A stretch of 64,000 nt of DNA from assembly GCA_015179025.1 (NCBI GenBank), contig WHUX01000033.1, forward strand, positions 360,846-424,845, read 5' to 3'. Shown piece by piece: positions 1 to 10,616 of this stretch. The position numbers were made by a program, and so were the translations under genes. This stretch comes from Terfezia claveryi (lineage: Eukaryota; Ascomycota; Pezizomycetes; Pezizales; Pezizaceae). The stretch's first letter is position 1; every line of letters begins with the position of its first letter. Under the pieces are notes generated by a model. The model made no database searches. It worked only from the letters and a program-made list of their open reading frames with translations, and was not told the origin of the DNA.

Positions 1-325
1 AGCCACTACTAACAGCCTGGGTTTGTCAGGAGGTTTCCCGTGCTTAGTCAGTGAAGTTCATACTGGGACTAGTCCAAATGGGCCTTAGTCTGGTTGGCAC
101 TTTTTTTTTTTTTTTTTTGAAGTCTGTACATCTATAAAGCCTAAGGCTATGAGACGGCTCCGTTCCCTCATCCCGAAGGACTCGGTACACCCACGGAACA
201 ACGGGCTGCATGAACGCCCAGCCTCCCAAACCAAGGAAACTCTACTGTTGTACAGATATTCACACTATTGTATAGTTGTTTTTAGGAGCCAATGCTCCCC
301 CGTCTTTTATCCCCAGATCTAGGTT

Positions 326-3300
326 TTACCCTAGATCTAGGTTTGAGAAGAAGGTTTCCACCAAGTCGATGATGGTATCCTTCTCCCCTTCCCTCTTCTT
401 CCTGAGCCACCTCCCTCGCTCATCCATCTCCTCCCAACTCCCCCATCTCCTCCCTACTTCCTTGCCCCGTGGGCAGACTAAGGCTACGTGCCTTCCTGTC
501 TCTATATACTGCCCGCACATCCTGCACATAAGGTCAATCGTATCGTCCAAACTGGCCCGCCATGACTGGAGATTGCCCTTTCCTGTGCGACAGTGGACGT
601 AATTCACCCTGGCCCTCCTCCCCCATTTTACCACCCTGCCCATCCCTGACCCTGCCACTCTCCTTTCCTCCTCCCTCATGTGCCTCCACTCTTGCTTGAG
701 CCCTCCTTCTGTAATTAGAGGGCATTCCGGGTCTACTGCCTCCGCTCCTTCCTTGGCCAGGGAGTCAGCTCGCTCATTGCCTTCGATCCCCACATGAGCC
801 TTAACCCAGCCTAGTCTGACCGCCTCCATCCCGGCCCTTACCTGTCTCTGCTTGACTAGCCTGCAGACCTCCCTCAGGTCCGCCGTCCTAGCTCTCCCCA
901 CTCTACCAGCCTTGCGGATGGCTGCCAGCGCAGCTTGCGAGTCCGATAAGATTAGCAGGTTCCAGTTCCTATTCGCCTCCTCTAAGGCTTTCCTGATACC
1001 TACCACCTCTCCATCCCATACTGTAGCCATTTTTCCGATGCCAATGCACCCTTTTAGGCTTCCCCAGGATGAGCACCAGCCCCCTCCTACCTGGCCTAGC
1101 TCACTCTTACTGCCGTCCGTATAGATAATGGCATGGCCTTCCTTCGCCTCCTCAATCTTCTTCTGCCACTCCTCTGGCCGAGATGTCTTGGTCAATCTGA
1201 GGTCAATTTTTGGGATGTAGACCTTTTCTAGGCTGCCTCCACAGCTCAGAACTTCATTACCCTCCTCCTTCAGCACCCCCGCCTTACTCCGGATTGCAGA
1301 CATTACCGAAGTAAAACCGTCTGCAGCTGGGAAGGGCTCCCCAAAGTAATCCCAGGCCCTACCCTCTTCTATATTCCTCCCTTCTACGCCATCCTCCAGC
1401 CAGAGGTCCCCTAGTGCTGTAGGGTCTCGCATCATCTTTACTATGAGCCTCGCTTGGGCCGCATCTAGAACTAGTCTGGGTGACTCCACTCCGGCGATTT
1501 GGCTCACTAACTCCCTCCAGGAGCCGTGGGTCGCATTCACGCATTTTTTTAGGGCCTGGTATTGGAGTCTCTCGAACTCCTCCTCCCAGTCCCTCTGTCC
1601 CCTCCACTCTAGCTCAGCACCCTACAGGGCCACCGTTCTTATCATCCCTGTGTAGGCTGCCCTCCAGCTGTTTGCGCTCATACCCTAGTTAGAGGTGCCT
1701 AGGCCATTAAGCTACCCTAGCATCCTACGGGCCTTCTCGATCCGGCTCTTCCAGTGCTCCCTAAATGACAGGGTCTCATCCATGATGATGCCTACCCATT
1801 TGACGCACTGAACATCCTTGTTTCTCCTCCTTCTGTTTTTCCTAAGCACCAACTTCTCATGTTTCGTATCCTCAAGAGGTAGGTGGCACTCCCTTGCCAC
1901 TTTCTGGACTGCCTCATCTGCCTGTTGCAGAACCAGATTCATGTCCAACCCCTCAGCCTCCTCCTCCCAAACACAGACGCTAAGGTGTAGATCATCTACG
2001 TAAGAGGGTAGCTCAATATCATAGAGTACCACCTCTGCAACCTTCTCTTCCATTTTCTTAATTATTGGGGCTATCCAGATGAGGAAGATCACCGGGGAGA
2101 GCGGGGAGCCCTGTGGAGCCCCCAGGTTGGTCCTCCCATGACCTCGTATCTTCCCATCCCATTCCAGCTGAAACCTCCTTGCCCTGAAGAAGCAGCTCTT
2201 TATTCAGGGGATCCACTTCCTTCCTTCTTCGGACTTCCTGAGCTCCCTGATGATGTCCTCTTCCCTTACATTCTGGAATTCCCCCTTCACGTCCCAGAAG
2301 GCCCAGCCGACCATCCCCTCCTTTGCTAAGCACCTCTGTGCCCTAGTCACCATCCGAAGGGCCGCCTCAGTTGCTGAGCGTTCTTTGACTGAACCAAACT
2401 GATGCCTGTGGAAGAGCCCAGACTCCTGGAGTCTATCTGCAACTACCTTTTCCCCTAGCTTTCCCATACAATTAATCAAATTGATTGGCCTCCAGCCTTT
2501 AGTTCTACCATGGTCCTTGCCTGGCTTAGGGATCATAACTACTTTGCTGAACTGCCACTCAGCTGGAGTCGTTCTCCTTGCCAGGTTGTCCGCCACCTCT
2601 CGCATTAGCTGGTCCCCCAAGCTGGTGCATAGTACCAGTTTAATGAACCTATAGCTTATGCCGTCTGGCCCAGGAGCCGATTTATTGCATGTGCCCTGAA
2701 GTGCTTTCCTAACCTCCTTCTCGAGTCCTTCTGTGGCCAGTCCATCCGGTACCAGCCCGTCCGGTGCCAGCCCGTCCGGTGCCAGCCTGTCCGGTGCCAG
2801 CCTGTCCGGTACCAGCCTGTCCGGCGCCAGCCTGTCCAGTATCCACTCGTCTAGTACCCCCACCCTGCCCTCCTCCTCCTCCTCACCTTCCTGCCTACCA
2901 TCTGCTCTCCACTTGAAGTGGTCTGCTACTAGCCCTGCTACCTTCTCCTCATCGCTTCTACATTCCTTACCGTCCTCATTAACCAGTTTCCCCATCACTC
3001 CTTTAAGGTGCCAGGGGTCCTTCGCCCACTTTACCACCTTCTACGGATCCTTTTCTCCATTCTCCTCACAGAAAAGTTGCCAGCAAGCCTTCTTCTTTTC
3101 CCGAATCATTGCTCTCAGCTTCTCCTTTTCCGCCTTCCATCTCCTAACCTGGCTTTCTTGAGTTAATCCATCTCCAGGTCTCTCTCTTCTGCTCCTGCGA
3201 GTAGTCTTGAGCTGGCTTGTGAGCTCCTCGTCCCACCACTTCTTAGACCTCCCTACAATGTTGAGGACCTTATCATGGCGTAGGCGGAGGGCTTTTAGTT

Positions 3301-4080
3301 TTGCATATGGGCTAGCCCCTTCTAGGCCTCTTATCCATCGCTCTTCTCCTTCTGCTCCTTCCTCTTTGATCGCCTCAATCTCCTTCTCTAGGCTCCCCCA
3401 GTCTACTGCCCTTCATTCCATCACTGGCCTCGTCTCCCCCCAAGAAAGGTCGCCCCAAAGGGCCCAATGGTCTGCTGCCAATTTTTCCTTTTTTATCTCA
3501 CCCCATCCATCTCCTTTGCTCAAGAACAAGTCAATTCTGCTCCGTATGGCTCTCCCATTCCTGATCCTTTCCCACGTTGCTCCGCTATCCCCTTCTGCAA
3601 TTGCTAAACCATTCCCTACCATCCAGTCCGCCATGATCCGCCCCCTCAAGTTCTTAATACATGTGCTGTCCCAGACATAACTGTGAGCATTCCAGTCTCC
3701 AACTACCGCTACCTGCTCCCCCCCCCTAGCTTGCGGCTGACCCCAGAGAGCCACTCTTCCCATTTTTGGCCATGCCACTTCCCGTTTGCATAAACTCCTC
3801 CTAGCCTCTTACCCAGAATATTAACCACTACTAGGTTGTCCTCTTCTAGGTCAATCTTGATATTGTCTGCTATGCCTTTCTGCCAATAAACAAGTACTCT
3901 CCGTCCCTTCCTTACTGTACTCCCCAAAACAAAAGAGGGGTGCCCCTGGCTTCCTCTGCCCTCCTTATCTATCCAGGCCTCCCCCACGAATGCCACCCCA
4001 ACTCCTTCCCCCCTGCACCACTCCAGAAATGCGTGAGTATTCAAGTGACTACCCCCCACATTCTGGTATCCCACCCGGAC
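326..4080 (-). pseudogene. LINE A ORF2 (endonuclease-RT-RNase H), disrupted
   Basis: Polyprotein that nicks the target and primes reverse transcription. Endonuclease part (3413-4074) has GDWNAHSYVWDS and AADHWAL, the usual GDFNAH-like and SDH-like motifs. RT part (1712-3037) has GPDGISYRFIK, MIPKPGKDHGRTKGWRPINL, FWDVKGEF and the catalytic YVDD (in LPSYVDDLHL). RNase H (about 600-1150) shows TDGS, LSDSQAAL and GNERADSLAKEG; a C-terminal CCHC-type cluster (CRMCGQ...GRHVALVC) follows. Except for one frameshift in a C-run at about 3718-3727, all pieces lie in one frame, interrupted by TGA 3413, TAG 3041, TGA 2204, TAG 1712, TAG 1685 and TAG 1622. A 15-bp repeat array lengthens the protein just before the RT core. 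Confidence 0.93.
2731..2850. repeat. In-frame 15-bp minisatellite in LINE A RT
   Basis: About eight imperfect tandem copies of a 15-bp unit (CCGGTGCCAGCCTGT and variants). On the coding (minus) strand it translates as repeats of L-A/V-P-D-R/G. It sits between the acidic linker and the RT core. The 15-bp period keeps the reading frame. Confidence 0.9.
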
Positions 4081-4085
4081 AACTG

Positions 4086-6777
4086 TTAGTGGTGGTGGCT
4101 CGGCCCCACTACGATAGTGGGAGCTGCCAGTACCTTCCTGCTTCCTATTAGCTTAAACCCCTCCTCGTCAACCTCCTTCTTTCTCTTTCTTGCACTGCTC
4201 TGTTCTAGACTTCCACTGGTGGACATGCAGTACCTTCTCATATGCCCCCATCCTCCGCAGTTGTAACATTGTATTCCTCTTGTCTCAAAATCAGCGCCTT
4301 GACACCCAGCGCCTTGATAGCATCCAGTGCCTTGACGCCCGACACCCTAGTGCCGGGTACCCTGTTGCCTTCCAGATATGGCAGTCTCTCTCCTTACCGC
4401 TCCCTGCACTGCTTTGCCTTGCTCAAACATTGCTACTTTTCTCCTCTTACCATCCCACATAATCCCTGTCTTCACCAGCCTCATAGCCTCGGTCGAGTCC
4501 GCTGCATCGAAGGTAAAGCCCGTGATCTTTGCCCCTCCCCAGGCCTTAGGCATCCTTTTTGCCCCCTTCATATCTTTGTTCTCCTCTCTCAGTTTCTCAG
4601 CTAAGGCTCTCCTTCCCCTGGCCACCGTCATAGGTACTGCCGGAGCAATCATTCTGACTGCAGTACCTTCCTCCACCCATACGTTCAGAATCTCACCGCT
4701 ATGTCCGAAGGCTTGGACAAGCATCCTCCCCACTTCCCTTGCTACTTTTAGGGGGTCAACTTCTTGTGCTACCCTCCCCACTGACCAATAGGACTCGTCC
4801 CCGAAGTCCCCCGTCCCTGCTCTTGCTGTGACCACTCATGCTGTACGGTCTAGGGTAACCCCAGTCGTTCTCAGCAGCATGTTCACCTTGCTCACTGCCG
4901 CCTCTAACTCTGCCTTCCCTTTTGAGTCGATTGCCTGCATATGGCCCATTACTACCTCTATGGTCTTTAGGATTTCGCCGTTCACTACCTGCCTAGAACG
5001 TCCTATCTTGGTTTCTAGGGGTTGCTTCGTTTCCCTCTCAATCCTTTCCTTCATAGCCTTAGCCTCCTTCATTTTGACCCCTAGCTCAATCAACTCATCC
5101 TCTCCTAATACAGCCCTGTCCTTTCTTGCCAGCCCTGCCAGAGTCTCCTCGCAGGCCTCCCAAGCCCTTCGTTGACTCTCCCTAACCAGCGTTCCCTAAG
5201 CTGCCACCTTTTCCGCCTCCATCTGTGCTGCCTGTTCCCTCCTACTCTCTGCCTCGACTTCCTTCCTTCTAGCTTCGATCTTTTTAACCTCAGCCTCCTT
5301 CCTCTTTTCCTCTTCCACCCTTCCCTTCCTAGCAGAGATGGTCTTTTTAACCTGTGCCACTTCCTCTACTGTGCCCGCGCCCATGGCCACTGCCAGAAGA
5401 GCAAGCTGCTCCTTGACCTCCTTCAGCTCCATCGTGAGATACGTAAGTGCGCCTGACTTAACCTGTGAGGCTGTTCTCCAGTGCCTTTCGGCCTCTACTA
5501 TGGCCTTAATCTTGCCTGGTATACCTTCCGTAATTACCAGCTCGGAAAGTCTTCTCCAGCCTCCTTTGCCTTTACTGTCCCTATCCACACACCATCCTCC
5601 CTCTATGCAATCCCCATTAGCCACTAGGATGCATCTAGCCAGGTTGGCGTCATTCCTGGATCTCCAAGACCTATGCTCCCTATTTAACTCTCCGATCTGT
5701 CTCAGGACCTCGGCGTTCTCCCTAATGGCTCCGACGAGTTCGAGCTCGCTCCTTAGCTCAAAGACTGCTTTCCATATCCCCCCCTGCCCTGGCGTGCCAT
5801 CTGTCTCCTCTTCCATATCAGTATCCTCCTTAGTTGGCCTTTGGCCTTCTACCAAATCCTCCATTAATCCTGTGACTTCCTCTTCTGATAGGCCTCTGAC
5901 TGCGTACCTGCTGTCCTCTAACCTCTTCCCTTGAAAGGGAGGGGGGGTTTCCTCCGGCCACTCATCCCCGTCCAAATCCCAAGCTGGAGGAGGAACTCCA
6001 AACACATTGCTCCTGATCTCCTCGAAGCTTCTCGGTACTGCTGGTTCGACCAGCTCCATCCTCAACTCCTCACCCAACTCCTGCAGTGACTTTCCGGATT
6101 CCAACCTTCGCTTCTTGCCATTCCCAACACTCTGTTCTCTTAAGGGCTCTCCATCTGAGTCCCCTTCCCCCTCTGAGATGTTCTCCAGCTCCGTTTCCAA
6201 TCTTGCCAGCTGCTCCTTTGCCGTGCTTGCCGTCCTAACCCCCCCCTCTTCCTACCCCTCGGTGTGGACAGAGTCCAGTGGTGCGTGATTCCAAACATAG
6301 CGCCGCTGTCGGCTCCGGCCGGCCTGACCGTGATGCTCTCCAGAATACCATCATCCCTGTCTGACTTCTGGTACTCCACATCGTATCCTTCCAGCTGTCT
6401 ATTAACTGTCCCGTCCTGGATGGCAATCGACCTCCTCAGAATCTCGACTGCCCTTTCCGCCGAGAGGCCGTCCGTGACCTTGATGACCTCCTCCTCTTCC
6501 CTGAGGTCTTTTTCAACTTGGGAGATATGCATGCACCAATCCCCCTCGCCTCGCCACTCCCCCTGGCGTGTTCAGTGTTGAATATGGCTTGGTTGAGGGC
6601 CTCCTCCCCCTTTTCCCTGAATTCCGGGATCAGCGCCCAGCCTGCCACATCCTCCAGTGTATATTGTCTTCTTTTCTTCAAACCTCCCTCGCCATCATGT
6701 TCGAGAAGCAATTTGCAGCCTCCCTTGCCCCAGTCCTTAATGGGGCCAAAAACGACACCCCTTGGGGGTGGTGCCAT
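4086..6777 (-). pseudogene. LINE A ORF1 (gag-like, CCHC zinc knuckle), disrupted
   Basis: Nucleic-acid-binding ORF1 protein of LINE A, expected to package the element RNA. The first ATG is near 6777 (protein begins MAPPPRGVVFGP). The middle third (about 4840-6200) is charged and coiled-coil-like, rich in Glu, Lys and Arg. An RRM-like segment follows (4350-4835), then a clean CCHC knuckle at 4227-4268 (CYNCGGWGHMRRYC). The frame ends at TAA 4086-4088. Breaks: frame changes near 6525 and in the C-run near 6239-6246, and in-frame stops TAG 5196, TGA 4836 and TAG 4347. The pieces on either side of each stop stay in one frame, so these are point nonsense changes. ORF2 opens within about 15 nt of this stop in another frame, as is usual in LINEs. 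Confidence 0.85.
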
Positions 6778-7128
6778 CGTCACAGAAGCTGACCGTACTC
6801 CGAAAAAACGGGGTAGAAAACCCGGCCAGCCGCGTGTGCGCTCTTATCAAACCAAGTAACGTGACCCTGAGCTCAGTGGGAGGCCGAATCAACCTAGGTT
6901 GGGTCGGTTGCCACGTATATTAGTCAGGGAGAAAGACCCCGCTTCCAAGGCGAGAAGTTCAGCGAACTTGACCCCTGGGGGAATCTGTAAAATGAGTTGA
7001 AGGACCAGGAAAACCGGATGAGCCTGCTCGCAGGAGCGTGCTGATCAGTTTAAGCTTGTGTACGACCTCGGGGCTGTTCCAGTAGTCGAGCTCGTTCGAT
7101 CGCTCGGTCCTTGGATGTTGATGTGTAC
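6778..7128 (-). promoter_or_regulatory. LINE A 5' UTR with presumed internal promoter
   Basis: The 350 bases between the 5' target duplication and the first ATG of ORF1. LINEs of this type rely on an internal promoter here. I see no specific motif, so the promoter role rests on family knowledge only. Confidence 0.4.
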
Positions 7129-7141
7129 GTCTGGTTGGCAC

Positions 7142-7720
7142 AATCCCCTCCACAGGAGGCCAGTAGGGCAAGCGCCCTGAATTCACCCAGAGTTTCCGGC
7201 TGGACAAAAAAGTGAAGTACAGGTGGGAAAGTATATATGTATGTGTAGCGTTTGTCGATGCGTTTTTGCTGCCACTGATATAACAACTGTGGCCAGCCAC
7301 GGAGAAGCTCACCTAGCCACCTGCGGCAGCCGGCTGACTACAAACGTATTTCATAGCAGCTGGCTGGGATGCAGGTCAGTGGGGCGTGGCATGCCACTTG
7401 CATCGGCAGCCGTCCTGGAATGAATATTGGAGCAGCTTATTCGGCGGCCTTGAGGCGGGCATGAAGCAGCTGATGGTAGAGTATGAGAGGGATGATATCG
7501 GCACCGGGAAGTGGGCGCGTGAGTGGGGCCATGTCCACAAAATTCCAGATAGAGAGAGTCCTGACCAAGGGAGAGGCTAGGGCATCGGTTATCGGGGATG
7601 CGTGGATGCCGGGCCCAGAACACTGCATGAGACGGTAAACGATTAAGAGGCACGTAGAGAAGAGCCCTGCAGGACTATGAACTGGGAAGGGGTTAAGGAG
7701 TGCATTAAAGCTCTGAAAGA
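7142..7720. other. Unassigned sequence between LINE insertions
   Basis: No ORF here has a recognisable product and no RNA or repeat is clear. The last 40 bases (7681-7720) continue directly, across the LINE insertion at 7733-8148, into LINE ORF2-like sequence at 8161, so at least the right edge belongs to an old LINE. Confidence 0.4.
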
Positions 7721-7732
7721 GGAGCCGATTGA

Positions 7733-8148
7733 TTCCACCTGCGAGAAGTTTTGGATTGAGTGATTTTTCCTTGTGATGGGTTAATTTCCTACCAGCGATT
7801 ATATTAGTTTCCCATCTGCGATTCTTGAGGATTGGTTTTCTACTCGCGCGTACGTCTGGGGTTTCGGGTGTACATCCACAGGCCGCAAGGCATTCTTTAT
7901 TTCAGTTCACCTTGTTTCCTTGAGTCTTACAGTTCTTCACTTTGGGTCGAGGCTCAGTCAGGCCTCCGGGTCATCGGCTACCCCGTTAATGCCAGCATGG
8001 GGCCTCGTCTCTGATTTTGTACTTATTCCGCGCGGGTCTGGCAGATTAACTTGCCACACACTTGAATCCACCGGGTTTCCGTGTGGCTCCTCATGGCCCC
8101 CCTAACGGAGCTGCATAGGAGTATTAAGTATTTGAAAAAAAAAAAAAA
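7733..8148 (+). mobile_element. 5'-truncated LINE B tail with 12-bp TSD
   Basis: A 416-bp 3' end of a second LINE family (LINE B), ending in GTATTAAGTATTTG plus an A-run at 8135-8148. It is flanked by GGAGCCGATTGA at 7721-7732 and 8149-8160. The 3' UTR shares with copies at 18 kb, 43 kb, 54 kb and 56 kb the blocks CAGGCCTCCGGGTCATCGGC and CCACCGGGTTTCCGTGTGGC. It holds no coding sequence. It interrupts an older LINE ORF2. Confidence 0.92.
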
Positions 8149-8160
8149 GGAGCCGATTGA

Positions 8161-8890
8161 AATGTGACAGTGCCAGATAGGAGAGCCGTACTAGCAGCTG
8201 GCGGAACTATTGAGGGTGGAAAGGACGTGGGCAATCAGAGCGGCAGAGGAAGAGGTAGTCAAAGAAAGGATAGAAAGAATTGATAAATGGGCGGAAAGAT
8301 AAGAGGACAAGCAAACAGCTGAGGCAAGAGATATGGAAGGTCAAACGCGAGCATTGGAAATGGTGGATTGAACAGGGCCAGGATGTATGGGCATCCGCGA
8401 GGGGGTGTGCACCCTCTCACGATGCGGGAGGTGGTTGGCGAAGCATGTGTGCATATAGCACACAAGACATGTTAACGGAAACGACGCCAGAGGCCTATTC
8501 CCGTGCTCCTCCAGCCTATAGGGTGGCTCCAAAAACCCAGAAATCATAGCGAATATTGTTGTGGCATGTAATAGCAAATCTATCGCGGGCCCAGATGGTA
8601 TAAGTTGACGATTACTGAAGGTTGTAAGGGTAACGGGCCTAGGGACAGTACTAATGGATGACTTCGAAGTTGCGTGAAGAGGAGATCCGGGATTTTGCCG
8701 AGGGAGGAGTGGAGGTACATTACCTCAAGATAGTAATGATTCCGAAGCCAGGGAGGAACTGGACGAAAGCGAAAGGGTGGAGGCCAATCGGCCTAGCGAA
8801 CACAGAACGAAAGTTAGGGGAAAAGGTAATAGCAGAGGACTGTAGGGGTGCGGGATACTGGCATAGGGGGAATATACTGGGGGAATGAAT
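8161..8890 (+). pseudogene. Old LINE ORF2 fragment (pre-RT and RT)
   Basis: Heavily decayed LINE ORF2 on the plus strand. Around 8290-8400 a linker resembles Tad1 proteins (EIWKVKREHWKWWIEQ, then DVWASAR). Near 8590 it reads AGPDGIS, then a stop, then RLLKVV. At 8733-8850 it reads MIPKPGRNWTKAKGWRPIGL, the RT block 1-2 signature, also present in LINE A. Frames change repeatedly and the RT active site is missing. The sequence was split by the LINE B tail at 7733-8148; its left part starts near 7681. Confidence 0.8.
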
Positions 8891-9127
8891 GGGTGATGCG
8901 CAACCACGTACGGGCTTAACACGGGACCACAGGAAAGACTAGTGGGGCGGATCACACCTCAGAGTCAACATAGCGAGAGAACAAGTCAGACTCCCGAGCA
9001 GACTACCATTCAAAGCGAAGCGGCAGTTAGCAATAGGGCAGTTGTTGGAGATTCTAGAATATTGGGCAAAGTTACATTGGATCCCTAGCGAGGAGGAGAA
9101 ACGGGTAGCGGCGGGGGGTACAGACAA

Positions 9128-9197
9128 CTCTCGTTACAAGCATATCGTCGGGACGGAGGGAAATATGCTTATAACCAATATATGCTTATAGCTAGAG
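9128..9197 (-). mobile_element. AAGCATAT-type MITE, 70 bp
   Basis: Short element bounded by CTCTCG and CTAGAG, containing the words ATATGCTTATA and GTTACAAGCATATC. Its reverse complement matches 21488-21563 along nearly the whole length. The ends resemble those of longer relatives at 9889-10020 and 17860-18004. Non-coding. Confidence 0.7.
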
Positions 9198-9888
9198 AAA
9201 TTTATTACTAGGTAAGAAAGCCTCCGGAAGGACACCATAAATAGTAAACATGCATACAAATAACAGAGAGACATCAGGAAGAGGAGGAGGATGCTCCGGA
9301 AGGACCCAAAAAATCAGTTATCCTGTTTTGGACATGCTGCCGCCTGCGTTCCATCTCCTGGATCTACATCCGAGGGACCTCGAGGACTTTTCGGATTGAG
9401 GATTTAACTAATTTGAGAGTGTGTAAGCTCCTTATTGGGGTTTTGTGCTTCAAACCAGCATTTAATATAGCGCCAGGTAGTCCCCGGGTTTTCTGCAGCA
9501 TACGTTCGGAAAGCTTGTCGCTCATTCTCTGACCATGCTTGTCGTTGCGAACATGTAGAGATCCATGAGGATTAGGCATTTGAGCTTGTCGAGTAAAATA
9601 GCAGTAAGGGTTGTTCCTAGTATGTTACTATAGATTCAACTTGTACGTTTATTTCTATCGATAAACATCCAAATATGGCAAGGCGCTATACAAGCATACA
9701 GTATTGAAAGGACATATACAACACTACCTAGCTAGGCATTACTGTAATAGATAGTTGGGATGACACGAGCGGACTAGCGGACCCATAAGGTTGAAACCTG
9801 GGGATGAACCGAGACTTCTCCGAGACTTCTAGATCATCGAATACATCATTGAGGATAGTCTGGTTGACATTGAGGATCACACTTTAGA
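9198..9888. other. Intergenic remnant sequence
   Basis: About 690 bases with no recognised gene. A 71-codon minus-strand ORF at 9364-9579 contains basic stretches (HVRNDKHGQRMSDKLSERML) and could be a fragment of a transposon gag or host gene, but I recognise no family. Confidence 0.3.
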
Positions 9889-10020
9889 CCTTCTAAGTAT
9901 GTATGGTGACTAAGCCAAAAAAATAAGAATATTCTAGTAACGAATTTATGCTTATTTACTATGTGGGACTGCCGACTTGTAACCAATATATTCTTATATC
10001 TGATATGCTTGTAACGAGAG
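9889..10020 (-). mobile_element. AAGCATAT-type MITE, 132 bp
   Basis: Reverse complement closely matches 17860-18004 through shared blocks: GATATAAG.ATATATTGG, CCCACATAGTAAATAAGCAT, and TTGGCTTAGTCACCATACA. One end (CGAGAG at 10020) is intact; the other has diverged. Non-coding. Confidence 0.75.
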
Positions 10021-10102
10021 TCGTCTGTATCAAGGTAGGTGGTAGGCACTTGAAAAGGTACAGGAAGAGGGACAGATTAACATAAGATATGTGGAGATAT
10101 CT
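10021..10102. other. Short spacer before copia LTR
   Basis: About 80 bases with no gene. The last five bases before the LTR would be the host side of its target duplication, but the matching side is not identifiable. Confidence 0.3.
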
Positions 10103-10607
10103 TGTTAGGCAGCGGAAGTGGTTCTAGCGAGGCGGCGGCGGCAACGGCAGCGAGCACAGGTGCGAGCAGATCTCTAGTAATAAACCTACTACAGCGGGTG
10201 GTAAAACGCGAAGTGGATAATAGAACTAGGAGAAGAACAATGCGAGTGAGAACGAGGCGAATTGAAGACTTGCTTGATTATCGATAAAATACAGGTCCGG
10301 AGCGGTGTCTATATACATGGAATTTCAGGGTAAATGACAAGCGCAGGGATGTGTTAATCGACCAAGGAAATGCGCGATGACCGACAACCGGGTGGCAACC
10401 AGAGTTTGACTCAACCCGGGTGGCAACCCAACATACGCAAATAATTAATAATAATGATTGCGTATATTTGAACGTAAGATAATTGCGATTGTATGACTCT
10501 TGCGTTCAGCTGAAAAGTGGTGGCTTCAGTGATATCGGTTGTTTTGGTTGATAGCATTGGTAGTTACCGGAGCTGGGTAGCGGGTGTGCCAGATGTGCAT
10601 TCCAACA
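10103..10607 (-). repeat. Ty1/copia 3' LTR
   Basis: On the element strand it starts TGTTGGAATGCACATC (10607 downward) and ends CTGCCTAACA (10103), the TG...CA ends of an LTR of about 505 bp. It follows immediately after the polypurine tract and the RNase H stop codon. A diverged relative lies at 25844-26083 and continues at about 40550, split by the KDZ element. Confidence 0.8.
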
Positions 10608-10616
10608 CTCTCTCTC
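10608..10616 (-). other. Polypurine tract of copia element
   Basis: On the minus strand a GAGAGAGAG run directly abuts the LTR. This is the primer site for plus-strand DNA synthesis in LTR elements. It overlaps the end of the pol gene. Confidence 0.75.

Larger units (their letters stand above)
101..7128 (-). mobile_element. Full-length Tad1-like LINE (LINE A)
   Basis: Non-LTR retrotransposon of about 7.0 kb read on the minus strand. The 3' end is the T-run at 101-118 (poly-A on the element strand). The 5' end is set by a 13-bp target duplication, GTCTGGTTGGCAC, at 88-100 and again at 7129-7141. In element order it holds a 5' UTR (about 6778-7128), ORF1 with a CCHC knuckle, ORF2 with endonuclease, reverse transcriptase and RNase H, and a short 3' UTR (119-325). 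This order fits the fungal Tad1 clade. The perfect duplication implies a fairly young insertion, yet the ORFs carry about nine nonsense codons and three frameshifts, so the copy is dead. A tail of the same family lies at 40488-40548. Confidence 0.93.

Noticed and set aside
2733..3161. Ser/Pro-rich plus-strand ORF opposite LINE ORF2
   Set aside because: Antisense shadow of the RT and its 15-bp repeat; RT motifs are clear on the minus strand.
8130..8148. A- and T-runs as transcription terminators
   Set aside because: They are LINE poly-A tails, shown by the adjacent conserved LINE 3' ends and target duplications.
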